Source: a virus
Length of the DNA: 37,112 bases
Reading direction: 5' to 3' (one strand)
IMG/VR virus record: IMGVR_UViG_3300043774_000468
Span: 1-37,112 of that record
A model generated the notes under the pieces. The model was not told the DNA's origin. It did not search any database and saw nothing but the letters and a program-made list of their open reading frames with translations. Positions 1-7,286 of the stretch are shown here, in pieces (the stretch's first letter is position 1; each line of letters opens with the position of its first letter). Position numbers and translations under genes: made by a program.

Positions 1-99
1 AGATCACGCATCTCTCGCGCTATTTGCAACACCGGAGTTATCGGTTCGCATTACCCCTACGCGGCAGTTGTGCCGCCACTCGATCAGATTGGCGTTGCG
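1..99 (+). repeat. 99-bp exact direct repeat with 34813-34911
   Basis: Bases 1-99 are identical to 34813-34911, the start of the large fibre gene, and diverge at base 100. The window therefore begins exactly inside a repeat shared by two fibre genes. This could be a real gene duplication, an assembly break at a repeat, or both. Confidence 0.9.
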
Positions 100-873
100 T
101 CCGCAGCCGCGTACAGTCTGCGTAAGCTACGCGCTGCATACACTGGCAGCGCCATTCGGGTTCGTCGTTCAAGCGACAACGCGGAAGTTGATATTGGCTT
201 TACCGTCAACAGCGATCTGGATACCGCTGCCTTGCTAACTCACGTCGGTTCTGGCAACGGCTTTGTTACCACTTGGTATGACCAAAGCGGCAATAATCGC
301 CATGCCACGCAGACCACGGCAGGATCGCAGCCGCGCATTGTTAGCAATGGTGTACTTGATATTTCCAACGGCAAACCCGCTATCAGATTTAACGGGTCAA
401 ATACGTTTTTCAGTGGTGTATCCCTTCCACTTTCTCAGCTTACCTTGTCATCTGTGTTGAATGACGTAACACAAGCAGGAGATATTCGCTATTCTATTGG
501 GACGGGCAGCGGCCTCCCAGGAAGGGGAATATTCAGCAGCTTTCAGTTCAGCTCAAACAAATCATTGGGATACATTCCAGACGCAGGGGTTCCGGTAGTG
601 CAGACAGGCTTCTTACCAACAATAGGACAGTCTTATGTTGTGAGCTTAACCACGACTGCGACAGCATCAAGCATTTGGGCAAACGGTGGCAATAATGCAA
701 CAGGTGGAATAATGACCCTGAACCAGCTTTTTATTGGTCAACGCGGTGACAATTTTTGGTATTACGATGGGTATAACTCAGAAACTATCGTATTCCCATC
801 GGCACTCTCCACCACCGACCGCCAAACGCTTGAGCGCAATGAAGGCGGTTACTATACAATTTCAGTATCATGA
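1..873 (+). CDS. Tail fibre / receptor-binding protein, 5'-truncated by the window edge
   Basis: The reading frame is open from base 1, and base 1 corresponds to codon 3 of the fibre gene at 34807, so only the first two codons seem to be missing (290 residues seen). After a short N-terminal segment shared with that gene, the protein is one module starting LDQIGVASAAAYSLRKL with a WYDQSGN motif. This resembles the alpha-L-arabinofuranosidase B catalytic/LamG (concanavalin-like) fold, a sugar-binding or sugar-cleaving domain. The module is close to residues 499-765 of the 34807 product. Likely role: cell-surface glycan recognition at the tail tip. I cannot tell whether it is enzymatically active. 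Confidence 0.75.
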   Translation, partial: RSRISRAICNTGVIGSHYPYAAVVPPLDQIGVASAAAYSLRKLRAAYTGSAIRVRRSSDNAEVDIGFTVNSDLDTAALLTHVGSGNGFVTTWYDQSGNNRHATQTTAGSQPRIVSNGVLDISNGKPAIRFNGSNTFFSGVSLPLSQLTLSSVLNDVTQAGDIRYSIGTGSGLPGRGIFSSFQFSSNKSLGYIPDAGVPVVQTGFLPTIGQSYVVSLTTTATASSIWANGGNNATGGIMTLNQLFIGQRGDNFWYYDGYNSETIVFPSALSTTDRQTLERNEGGYYTISVS

Positions 874-893
874 CTTAAAAATAGGGGACAGAC

Positions 894-1214
894 ATGAATA
901 AATTTTTTATTACTACGCCGGAAATTGCGAGTGCTCTTGAGATGGCAACTGGCATCAGCGCGGAGAAAGCTCGCCAGCAGGGATGCGAAGGCGTCACCTC
1001 ATTTTGGTGGAGTGTTGTACGTCACCCTGACGGCGAGCAGGCCGCGCTGGAAATACATGACGCGCCAGAAGCAAGCGAGATTGCAATCGGCGACCAATCG
1101 GTAGCGTCAAACATCGTGTATCAAAACCGCGACCTCGTTATCACGACCGACGATTTAATCGACGAGCTGCCGGCGGATTGGCACACGGCTGATCCTAGCG
1201 CAGACGCACCATAG
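894..1214 (+). CDS. Hypothetical protein downstream of tail fibre
   Basis: 106-residue protein of unrecognised family, acidic at the C terminus, with no membrane segment or signal peptide. It starts 20 bp after the fibre stop and is preceded by the leader AATAGGGGACAGAC, nearly identical to the leader of the 1371 gene (AATAGGGGACACGC). The two genes therefore seem to share a ribosome-binding module. Position between fibre and lysis genes would fit a fibre-associated or chaperone-like protein, but nothing in the sequence proves that. Confidence 0.6.
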   Translation: MNKFFITTPEIASALEMATGISAEKARQQGCEGVTSFWWSVVRHPDGEQAALEIHDAPEASEIAIGDQSVASNIVYQNRDLVITTDDLIDELPADWHTADPSADAP

Positions 1215-1226
1215 GACGCCTCCCGC

Positions 1227-1333
1227 ATGATCGAGATTAAAACTACCGGACTGGCGTCACGGTGGCAGACGGTCATCGCGCCATCGTTTATAGTAACGGG
1301 ACAAACGTTGTTCGCGTGACGGCTGATGTATAG
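1227..1333 (+). pseudogene. Frameshifted remnant of a tail-protein C-terminus
   Basis: From 1227 one frame reads MIEIKTTG. From 1253 a shifted frame reads GVTVADGHRAIVYSNGTNVV and stops at 1331-1333. A single missing base near 1250 (GGACTGGC instead of GGAACTGGC) would join them into one peptide. The joined text resembles the C-terminal end seen in many phage tail and fibre proteins (G-V-T-V-A-D-G...Y-x-x-G-T-N-V-V). It looks like the tail end of an older fibre gene left behind after gene replacement. Confidence 0.55.
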
Positions 1334-1370
1334 TTATAATTGTTTGAGTTTTTTTTAATAGGGGACACGC

Positions 1371-1631
1371 ATGGACGGATTTTATTTAATTGCAGTTTTG
1401 CTAATCACGATCATTGTTTTGGCGGTGATTTTTTTTGCTGATCGCGAAGACAAAAAAACTACGCTTAAAGGTGGGCCGGGCGAGGGCCCCGGCGGTCATC
1501 CGTTGAGCGGTCGTCAAACTGACATTACTCCCGGTGGCCCCGGCGAGGGGCCCGGCGGCCATCCGTTGAGCGGTCGTCAAACTAACATTACTCGCGGCGG
1601 CCCGGGCGAAGGCCCCGGCGGGCACCCTTGA
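1371..1631 (+). CDS. Small membrane protein with Gly-Pro-rich tandem repeats
   Basis: 86 residues: one transmembrane helix at about 5-23, a short charged stretch, then two complete 21-residue repeats beginning GGPGEGPGGHPLSGRQT and a third partial copy. The C-terminal half is collagen-like and probably disordered or extended. Preceded by AATAGGGGACACGC. Its stop overlaps the TTG start of the next gene (TTGA), so it belongs to the lysis-region operon. It could be an accessory lysis or envelope protein; no family is recognised. The reverse strand is also open but lacks start support. Confidence 0.6.
   Translation: MDGFYLIAVLLITIIVLAVIFFADREDKKTTLKGGPGEGPGGHPLSGRQTDITPGGPGEGPGGHPLSGRQTNITRGGPGEGPGGHP
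1470..1628 (+). repeat. 63-bp tandem repeat, about 2.5 copies, inside the 1371 gene
   Basis: Copies lie at 1470-1532, 1533-1595 and 1596-1628 (partial). The unit is rich in GGCCCCGG-type palindromes and encodes GGPGEGPGGHP followed by LSGRQT. Differences are mostly synonymous (GGGCCGGGCGAGGGC versus GGCCCCGGCGAGGGG), which suggests the protein sequence is under selection. Confidence 0.85.
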
Positions 1632-2023
1632 AAAGTGTCGCAGCCGCGCTTGCTATAGGCGCGGTTTTTTTTAATTTTTCAGCGGAATGGGCGCTGCCAG
1701 GATTCAGCCCGTATGCAACTTGGTACATCCAGCAGAGCATTTGGGTAGCCGTTTTGTGTGTGGTGGTGCGTTTGCTCATTGACTCATACCCACGATCTGC
1801 TGCGTGGGCGCTCGCGTCAACGGCGTGCTTTGTAGGCGCGTCTGAGGGGTTGCAAAACGCGACGTGCAGGCTGCTTGTGGACAATGGCGGCAGCATACCG
1901 CGCGGCACGACCGTATGCGATTATGTGACCGGACTACCCGTACAGGCCACGTCGGTCACGCTGTATTTATTATTATTTTTGTGGAGCGTCTATAAATGCA
2001 GACCGACCCGCAGGATTTTATAA
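1628..2023 (+). CDS. Putative membrane protein of the lysis region
   Basis: 131 residues with a TTG start overlapping the previous stop (TTGA) and no ATG before residue 100. Hydrophobic stretches near residues 3-20, 37-50, 58-72 and 108-120 suggest three or four membrane helices. Several cysteines fall in the intervening loop. It overlaps the start of the following holin-like gene by 28 bp. Position among holin candidates suggests a role at the inner membrane during lysis, but the family is not recognised. Confidence 0.6.
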   Translation: MKSVAAALAIGAVFFNFSAEWALPGFSPYATWYIQQSIWVAVLCVVVRLLIDSYPRSAAWALASTACFVGASEGLQNATCRLLVDNGGSIPRGTTVCDYVTGLPVQATSVTLYLLLFLWSVYKCRPTRRIL

Positions 2024-2382
2024 CCGTCGTCGTCGCCATATTGGCGCTGGTGACGAGCAAGGAGTTAGCCGCGCTTGTCGGCCCGTACGCCGGGATCGCG
2101 GCTTGTGCGTGTGCTGGCGCAGCCGTCTCTCTGTCCGGCAACGACGAGTCGATGACGGTGCCACAGGCGCTTGGCTATGTGTTGTTGCGCGTGCTGCTCG
2201 CGACCATCCTCACAGTAGGGCTCGCCGAGCTATTACAGCACGTCATGCCGGCGATTAAGCCGCGCTATTCGCTCATTCCTTTGGCGTTCGCCATCGGTTG
2301 GATTCGCGACTACTCTAGCCTGCGTTCGTGGCTCGGCGACACCATACAAACCATAATCTCGCGCCGGGTGGATCGACCATGA
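1996..2382 (+). CDS. Holin-like membrane protein
   Basis: 128 residues, ATG start, with hydrophobic segments at about 9-26, 29-46, 58-80 and 90-103 and a basic C terminus (SRRVDRP). The pattern resembles phage holin families with three to four membrane helices (for example the Phage_holin_8 type). Holins form the inner-membrane lesions that time lysis. The stop overlaps the next start as ATGA (2379-2382), indicating translational coupling with the second holin-like gene. The holin call rests on topology and context. Confidence 0.6.
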   Translation: MQTDPQDFITVVVAILALVTSKELAALVGPYAGIAACACAGAAVSLSGNDESMTVPQALGYVLLRVLLATILTVGLAELLQHVMPAIKPRYSLIPLAFAIGWIRDYSSLRSWLGDTIQTIISRRVDRP

Positions 2383-2675
2383 CTCAGGAGTTGCTCACTG
2401 CAATCAATTTTTTTATATGCTCCCTCGGCGGATTTTGTTGTATTTGCCGGCTGCGGATTATGGGCACGTCAACAAAAAAACCAATCCGATTTCAATACGC
2501 AATTTGGTTCGCGGTGTTTTTTTATTCCGCGTTTAGTTGGACGTATGGCGACCACCCAACCGGGATCCAAATCGTGCTGGGCGCTGCTGTGCTCGCGCAT
2601 ATTTTGCTAGGGTTTAGCGCGTGGCGCGACGGCCTACCAAAGTACGCAAAAAAAGAGGAGGCGAGATGGAGCTAG
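2379..2675 (+). CDS. Putative 3TM holin
   Basis: 98 residues, starting at the ATG inside the ATGA overlap; an upstream in-frame ATG at 2328 lies deep inside the previous gene and is less likely. Three hydrophobic segments at about 5-24, 37-53 and 61-80 with a charged C-terminal tail resemble the 3TM holin family (PF05449 type). Together with the 1996 gene it forms a two-holin arrangement, possibly holin plus antiholin. It overlaps the DUF5675 gene by 10 bp. Confidence 0.6.
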   Translation: MTQELLTAINFFICSLGGFCCICRLRIMGTSTKKPIRFQYAIWFAVFFYSAFSWTYGDHPTGIQIVLGAAVLAHILLGFSAWRDGLPKYAKKEEARWS

Positions 2676-3124
2676 AGCTAAAACGCCGCTCGTCGTCGGA
2701 GACCTGCACCGTCGGAGAGTTGTTTGTTGATGGCAAATTTGAGTGCTACATACTAGAGGACGTGGTGCGAGAGATTGAGGGCGTTTCGGTCGCCGCGTGG
2801 AAAACGCACGGCGCGACGGCCATACCTGTAGGCACCTATCAAATCACCCTCACACAGTCCCCGCGTTTTAAGCGCATCTTGCCATTGCTCAATCGCGTCC
2901 CCGGTTTTAGTGGCGTCCGCATCCACCCAGGCAACGATGCCGATGACACCGAGGGGTGTTTGCTGCCCGGCCTGACCGTTGACGACGACGGCGAGGGTGT
3001 CGCGTATTCTCGCGCCGCGTTTGATCGTTTGTTTGACAAACTCACGCGAGCAGACGCGATAGGTCAACCGATGTTTATCACAATCGAAAACAGGCACACG
3101 ACCGACGACGAGGCTGTCGCGTGA
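2666..3124 (+). CDS. DUF5675 family protein (candidate endolysin position)
   Basis: 152 residues starting at ATG 2666, with a strong AGAGGAGG ribosome-binding site 4 bases upstream. The hallmarks of DUF5675 are present: CTVGELFVDG near 14-23, TAIPVGTYQI at 51-60, SPRFKRILP at 65-73, and RIHPGN then DTEGC at 85-98. The His87...Gly97-Cys98 arrangement resembles the active site of YkuD L,D-transpeptidases. It sits between holins and Rz, where most phages encode the endolysin, and no other lysozyme is visible. A peptidoglycan-cleaving role is an inference; the biochemical function of the family is not known to me. Confidence 0.8.
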   Translation: MELELKRRSSSETCTVGELFVDGKFECYILEDVVREIEGVSVAAWKTHGATAIPVGTYQITLTQSPRFKRILPLLNRVPGFSGVRIHPGNDADDTEGCLLPGLTVDDDGEGVAYSRAAFDRLFDKLTRADAIGQPMFITIENRHTTDDEAVA

Positions 3125-3690
3125 TCTCCGCGATCCGCATGTGGCTCGATGTTGTGCTGCCGTTTTGGCGCATCGCTGCGGCATTGGCCGCCGTCGCCGC
3201 GCTCGCTGGTGCGGTGTGGTGGGTGCGCGATACTGGAGTGCAGGCAGAGCGCGACCGCTGGCAGATTAAAATGAGCAAATCCGACGCGCACTGGCAGGCT
3301 CAATTAGATGCGGCCAATGCGTCAAACCGCTCGAGCGAGCGGCGCAGCGCCCGAGCGATTGCAAACGTGTCAACCCGTTACCAACGCGAGATAAAAAATG
3401 TCGATGCTAAAAAAAATTATGATCGTAGTAGTGTGCAGCGCGGCAGCCTCCGGCTGTTCGACCGTCCCGATGACGCCGCTGAGCAAAACAATTGTCGAGC
3501 GTTGTCCGCAACCAGTGACCCTACCGCCTCCACCCTCGGACGTGATGGTAGAGAGGCGGCCGAACTTTCGCGAGCGACTGCTGAAAATCTTTTTGATCTC
3601 GTCAACGACGCCGACGCCGTCGTCGCACAACTGGCAGCCGCCCAGTCCGTAATTTCCGAATATCAAAAATTATGTGGCTCCGGCTTGTGA
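3121..3690 (+). CDS. Rz: i-spanin (Rz-like)
   Basis: 189 residues with a GTG start overlapping the previous stop (GTGA). It has one N-terminal transmembrane helix (about 15-36), then a charged, probably coiled-coil periplasmic domain, matching an inner-membrane spanin. A second frame inside it encodes the outer-membrane partner Rz1, the classical embedded Rz/Rz1 arrangement. The pair bridges the periplasm and disrupts the outer membrane in the last step of lysis. Implies a Gram-negative host. Confidence 0.85.
   Translation: MISAIRMWLDVVLPFWRIAAALAAVAALAGAVWWVRDTGVQAERDRWQIKMSKSDAHWQAQLDAANASNRSSERRSARAIANVSTRYQREIKNVDAKKNYDRSSVQRGSLRLFDRPDDAAEQNNCRALSATSDPTASTLGRDGREAAELSRATAENLFDLVNDADAVVAQLAAAQSVISEYQKLCGSGL
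3398..3652 (+). CDS. Rz1: o-spanin lipoprotein (Rz1-like), embedded in Rz
   Basis: 84 residues encoded entirely inside Rz in another frame. It has a short basic N terminus, a hydrophobic signal and a lipobox (AAASGC, Cys20), so the mature protein would be anchored in the outer membrane through the lipidated Cys. Proline-rich stretches (PPPP near 44-47 and several Pro at the C terminus) are typical of Rz1 proteins. It forms a complex with Rz. Confidence 0.85.
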   Translation: MSMLKKIMIVVVCSAAASGCSTVPMTPLSKTIVERCPQPVTLPPPPSDVMVERRPNFRERLLKIFLISSTTPTPSSHNWQPPSP

Positions 3691-3703
3691 TCAGTCATCA
3701 CAA
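3685..3703. terminator. Inverted repeat spanning both stop codons of convergent genes
   Basis: TTGTGAT (3685-3691) and ATCACAA (3697-3703) form a 7-bp stem with a 5-base loop. The rightward Rz stop (3688-3690) and the leftward stop (3691-3693) both lie in it. No T-tract follows on either strand, so it is at best a weak bidirectional terminator of the convergent transcripts. Confidence 0.4.
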
Positions 3704-3930
3704 ACCGCCTTCCGCGCTTTAAGCCGCCATTGCTGGCAGCGCGTAGGTGCTGCGCTTATCGCCACCATCGCGCCTCGTACATAGGCCGATTCGGCCCGCC
3801 TGTCTGCGGCTGCGTCAATCTCCGGGACGACAAAAAAATAGAACGTCATTGAGGCTATAGCCGCGCCAAGCGCGCAAAAAATCGTGAGGAGGGCGAGCGC
3901 AAAAATTGTGCGTTTATTGTGGTTTTTCAC
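3691..3930 (-). CDS. Small single-TM protein
   Basis: 79 residues with a basic N terminus (MKNHNKR) and one long hydrophobic helix at about 9-35, then an Ala/Arg-rich soluble tail. The N-terminal segment could be an uncleaved signal anchor. It is the last gene of the leftward recombination operon and overlaps the upstream gene by 4 bp. No family is recognised. Its role could be host-membrane related, such as exclusion, but nothing specific supports that. Confidence 0.55.
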   Translation of the reverse strand: MKNHNKRTIFALALLTIFCALGAAIASMTFYFFVVPEIDAAADRRAESAYVRGAMVAISAAPTRCQQWRLKARKAVCDD

Positions 3931-4133
3931 AATTTCTGCAACCTCATTTTGACAATTTTTATTTTTTTGTTTGCGATTTTGGTTTTGATTAAACCGATCT
4001 CGCGTTCAGTGTCGAAAATTTTTGCTTGCACTCGCCGCATCTCGCTCGCGTAGTCGGTCAGCAGGCGCGTATACGATGCGCGGTGGCACTGTTCGCGCCA
4101 TTGCAAAAACGTCAAATATATTTTTGTGATCAT
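3927..4133 (-). CDS. Small basic coiled-coil protein
   Basis: 68 residues, Lys/Arg-rich, with a predicted helical C-terminal half (IGLIKTKIANKKIKIVKMRL). A GAGGTGACTAA leader precedes the ATG. Overlaps the downstream small membrane protein gene by 4 bp. Unrecognised. Confidence 0.5.
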   Translation of the reverse strand: MITKIYLTFLQWREQCHRASYTRLLTDYASEMRRVQAKIFDTEREIGLIKTKIANKKIKIVKMRLQKL

Positions 4134-4157
4134 TTAGTCACCTCGTCAAGTTTGTCA

Positions 4158-4391
4158 TCATATCCCCCACACGCGCTCTGCCGAATATTTCAGCTTTGGG
4201 TGCGCTCTGCGCCCATCTTCCGGCCTGTTCCCCGCGCGGATATAGACGCCCTTTGATAAGCGTTTAAGGCATCCGTCCTGCGTCATTAGGCATAGGTTTT
4301 TCTTCAAGTCTCGGTACTCCATCAAGTGTTTCAGGTCGGCTATCTCGGTGCGGTGTTCGCAAGCGTCCCAAATTCGCTGTGCGTAGGTCAT
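4158..4391 (-). CDS. Small protein with winged-helix-like motif
   Basis: 77 residues. The segment LCLMTQDGCLKRLSKGVYIR (residues 33-52) resembles the recognition helix and wing of winged-helix proteins, where a strand ending in G-V-Y follows the helix. It is coupled to the end of the exonuclease gene through an ATGA overlap (4388-4391). It could be a small DNA-binding regulator of the recombination operon. Family assignment is tentative. Confidence 0.55.
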   Translation of the reverse strand: MTYAQRIWDACEHRTEIADLKHLMEYRDLKKNLCLMTQDGCLKRLSKGVYIRAGNRPEDGRRAHPKLKYSAERVWGI

Positions 4392-6022
4392 GCAGCTTGG
4401 TCGCCGCTGATTGATTCAATAAATGCAAAAACTTCCTTTAGCTGCGGGAGCGATAGAGTTTGTAATTCGCTGTTGATCGCTGCAACTAGACGCTCTCGCG
4501 CACCCGGCATCGGCGGCGCTACGGTCGTAACCGGCACCACCGCGGCAACTGTCGTAATCGGTGCCACCGGCGTTACCAGTGGCACAACCATCGGCTCCGG
4601 CGCTTTTGCTTGTGCCTCGGCTTGGGCTTTGACTTCGGCAGCGATCCGCGTACGCTCGGCTTCGTCGGCCAGTCGTTTCGCTTCGGCTTCGATCTTCGCG
4701 GCTTGCTCCTGCTGGTGTTTGGAAATGCGCGATCCGATGACGGCGGTTAGGTCGTCATTCGCTTTCAACACCAAGTCTTTGATGTCACCGGCAAACAGCG
4801 TTTGATATCCGTCCGCCAACTCTTTGAGCGTGAGCAGGTTCTTCTCGATGCGGTTGGCAATGGTGTCGGCTTCGATCTTCACGCGCGCCACTTCGTCATT
4901 CACGGCGCTGTTCATGCTGGCGAGCGTGCGCTTGCCTTTGGTGACGTCGATAAAGTTGGTATTGATGTTCGGCATGTAAGGCTTGCCGATGCGCGCGTTC
5001 AGGGCGGTGATGTGTGCGGCGACTTCACGCGGCCCACGCTCGCGGATTTCGTTCTTGATCTGAGTTTCTTTGTTAGTGACCAGCTTGTCCAGCGTGAGGC
5101 GCTTCTGGCGCACCTGCTCTTGGACAAAGGCGACCGCTTTAATCACTTCGTCGACGCTGCTCATTTGCCCAAGCACCATCGCCTTAGTCGCTTCCAGCTG
5201 CGCCTCGGCCTCGGCGCAGAACTTGACCATTGATTTGGCGTTGGCAAATTCCTCGTCGGTCTTGATGTCGGTGTTGATGCTCTCAATAAACCTGAGCGCG
5301 CTCTCTTGGTACACGACGAGGTTTGAGGCTTCGACCTTGCCGGAAACTTGGACAACCAGCGCCGGGAGCGCCTTGATCGGATCAGCGACTACTTCCGGCG
5401 CGGCCACGGGCGGCTTGTATGCGGCGACGTCCTGCATAAACTGAGCCCAGCCGGTCAATAGCTTGGCGCGAAGTTTGCGGCTCGACTCGTACCAACAATA
5501 GAGTGCGGTGTCCTCGGTCCCGTTGGATGCCATGAACAGGATGCGGTTAGCGCCGGTCACAAGTAGCTGCTGCTCCAGCTGCGGGAAATACTGTTCGGGG
5601 ACTTTCCCGGCCGCGAGTGATTCACGCAGGGTCTTGTTCAGGCTCTTGTGTTCCCAGCCGGTTTCCGCGTCCATCGTCAGCCCGTCTAGCGACGCCGACA
5701 ACGGGAGCCCGTCAGCCTCGCACGACATCACGACAGGATACAAATCGTCGCCGATGATCTTCTCGGCGATGACACGGCCGCTGGCTTCGTAGTCATGGCC
5801 TGCGTCAAACAACGCTTGGGCGTGCGGCGATACTTCCTTCGTCTCGCCGGTTGCGTACTCCGCAATCAGCTGGTCCCGCGTCTTGTAGGGCGATACGCCC
5901 ATCATCGCCGGGGCATCGCTGGCGTTGAGTCGGCGAATGCCGTTGATGACGGCATTGCGGTAGGCGTGCCATTCAGGTGAGCCCTGAACAAGATTGTGTG
6001 TTTGTCTGTTGGTGATATTCAA
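4388..6022 (-). CDS. YqaJ/lambda-exonuclease-type nuclease with long C-terminal extension
   Basis: 544 residues from TTG 6022, chosen because GGGAG lies 6 bases upstream and the upstream annealing gene stops one base before; an earlier TTG at 6046 is possible. Residues about 1-190 are the YqaJ/lambda Exo fold: SPEWHAYR near 15-22, NASDAPAMMG at 33-42, Asp113 in SLDGLT, the E-x-K pair at Glu124/Lys126, and a helix near 145-152 (YFPQLEQQ). It would resect double-stranded ends 5'-3' and hand ssDNA to the annealing protein. Residues about 220-480 form a long alpha-helical, probably coiled-coil region resembling DUF1351-type arms, then a Pro/Val/Thr linker and a small helical end. The fusion roughly doubles the usual nuclease length. 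Confidence 0.85.
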   Translation of the reverse strand: MNITNRQTHNLVQGSPEWHAYRNAVINGIRRLNASDAPAMMGVSPYKTRDQLIAEYATGETKEVSPHAQALFDAGHDYEASGRVIAEKIIGDDLYPVVMSCEADGLPLSASLDGLTMDAETGWEHKSLNKTLRESLAAGKVPEQYFPQLEQQLLVTGANRILFMASNGTEDTALYCWYESSRKLRAKLLTGWAQFMQDVAAYKPPVAAPEVVADPIKALPALVVQVSGKVEASNLVVYQESALRFIESINTDIKTDEEFANAKSMVKFCAEAEAQLEATKAMVLGQMSSVDEVIKAVAFVQEQVRQKRLTLDKLVTNKETQIKNEIRERGPREVAAHITALNARIGKPYMPNINTNFIDVTKGKRTLASMNSAVNDEVARVKIEADTIANRIEKNLLTLKELADGYQTLFAGDIKDLVLKANDDLTAVIGSRISKHQQEQAAKIEAEAKRLADEAERTRIAAEVKAQAEAQAKAPEPMVVPLVTPVAPITTVAAVVPVTTVAPPMPGARERLVAAINSELQTLSLPQLKEVFAFIESISGDQAA

Positions 6023-6023
6023 G

Positions 6024-7202
6024 TTACTCTCCCATTGGGTTGGCAATGTATTTCAAAACGTCATCGACCATGGATTCGAGCGTTTGCTCAATGGATTCCA
6101 AGTCGAACTTATTGAGGATGTCGGCCTCGTTGATTGCTGCCGCTGCCGCGTGTTCTCGGATCACGGCAACCTGTTCGGCGCTGGCGACTTGGCCGACCGG
6201 TGCCGCCAAATCGTTGATGCGTTGCTTTTGTGGTGCCGTGAGTGGTGCCTTTGTCTCGGCGGTGGTGATAATCTCGGCTGGGGTTTTATTTTTCTTCTCG
6301 ATCAGCTTTGCCCAGTTGGGTAGCGCCTTATCAAAATCGGCGTCCGTCCAGGCAGGTTTGCCAGTGTCGGCGTTTTTTGGCGCGGCTTCGGCCCTGTTGT
6401 CAATGACTGATTGCCAGGTGGCTTCGCCCTGACTGATCGCTCCGTAGATGCCGCGCAGGTTTACAATCTCAGCGGGCGAGCATGTGTCGATCGAATGGTT
6501 GAGATAAGTCGTGAGGTCGTTTGCGCGGACGCCAATCTCGCCGAATGCGTCAATGATCTTCTTGCGCTCTGCCGCTGGGTCCTTGGCGGCTTCGTCGGCG
6601 CGGATTCGCTTGATCATCGCCACGGCTTCGTCTTGGATGTCTCCGGGAATCAATCGCAGCGCGAGGGTGCGCTGGGCCTTGGAAATCAGGGCGGACCGCT
6701 TGTTCAGCATTTCATCCTCGGTCGCCGGCACCGTGTAGACTGGCTTATTCCAACTGTTTTTTCTCATGCTGATGTAGCTACCATCCGAGAGTGGTTTGGA
6801 CCGCTCCACTGTCTTCGCAATCAAAATGTCGGAGTCGTAGGCGAGTGTGCTTTCCAAATCCTCGACGGTGACGCGAATAATCTCTTTTTCCGAATCCTCA
6901 AACAGTACGGCGGTGCGAACCTGAATGTTCTTCATGCAGCGCAGCGCAACTTCGGTAAACCGGATGCCAAGCCCTTCAACGCCTTCGCCAATCGGCTTGA
7001 TGTAGAAGGCGCTCTTGTTGTGGGCGAATGATGGGCGCTTACACTCCATCATTACGTCTTGCCGTACTTGGTCCCAGTTGCGCGGGTTTCGCAGTGCGAT
7101 GACATAACGCGCCTCGGCCATGGCCTTCGCGTGCGCCGACATTGCTGTTGATGCCGTTTCGGCACTGAGTGCCATTTGTTGACCTACAACCATATCGTTC
7201 AT
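6024..7202 (-). CDS. Putative single-strand annealing protein (RecT/Erf-like)
   Basis: 392 residues from ATG 7202, with AAGGA about 8 bases upstream; a start at 7256 would add a basic tail without a better site. The N-terminal 200 residues contain RNPRNWDQVRQDVMMECKRP and GLGIRFTEVALR. This pattern is seen in phage proteins encoded beside YqaJ exonucleases. The middle (about 225-285) with NDLTTYLNHS and SPAEIVNLRGIYGAI resembles the C-terminal part of RecT-family recombinases. With the downstream exonuclease it would make a two-component synaptase/exonuclease recombination system. It is not a textbook member of Beta, Erf or RecT, so the call depends on context. Confidence 0.7.
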   Translation of the reverse strand: MNDMVVGQQMALSAETASTAMSAHAKAMAEARYVIALRNPRNWDQVRQDVMMECKRPSFAHNKSAFYIKPIGEGVEGLGIRFTEVALRCMKNIQVRTAVLFEDSEKEIIRVTVEDLESTLAYDSDILIAKTVERSKPLSDGSYISMRKNSWNKPVYTVPATEDEMLNKRSALISKAQRTLALRLIPGDIQDEAVAMIKRIRADEAAKDPAAERKKIIDAFGEIGVRANDLTTYLNHSIDTCSPAEIVNLRGIYGAISQGEATWQSVIDNRAEAAPKNADTGKPAWTDADFDKALPNWAKLIEKKNKTPAEIITTAETKAPLTAPQKQRINDLAAPVGQVASAEQVAVIREHAAAAAINEADILNKFDLESIEQTLESMVDDVLKYIANPMGE

Positions 7203-7286
7203 GTGTTTTTTCCTTGTATCTCTAATTCTTCTCGCGCCAGCGGTTGCTCGCGCCAATTAAAAAATGTCAAATCATAAAATTTTTGA

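Noticed and set aside
1335-1340. Perfect TATAAT before the 1371 gene
   Set aside because: No acceptable -35 box at 16-18 bases. Kept out as a promoter call.
5070-5444. Plus-strand frames opposite the exonuclease and annealing genes (for example 4326-4805, 5070-5444, 6411-7031)
   Set aside because: Mirror frames of GC-biased genes, with no start signals and no recognisable domains.
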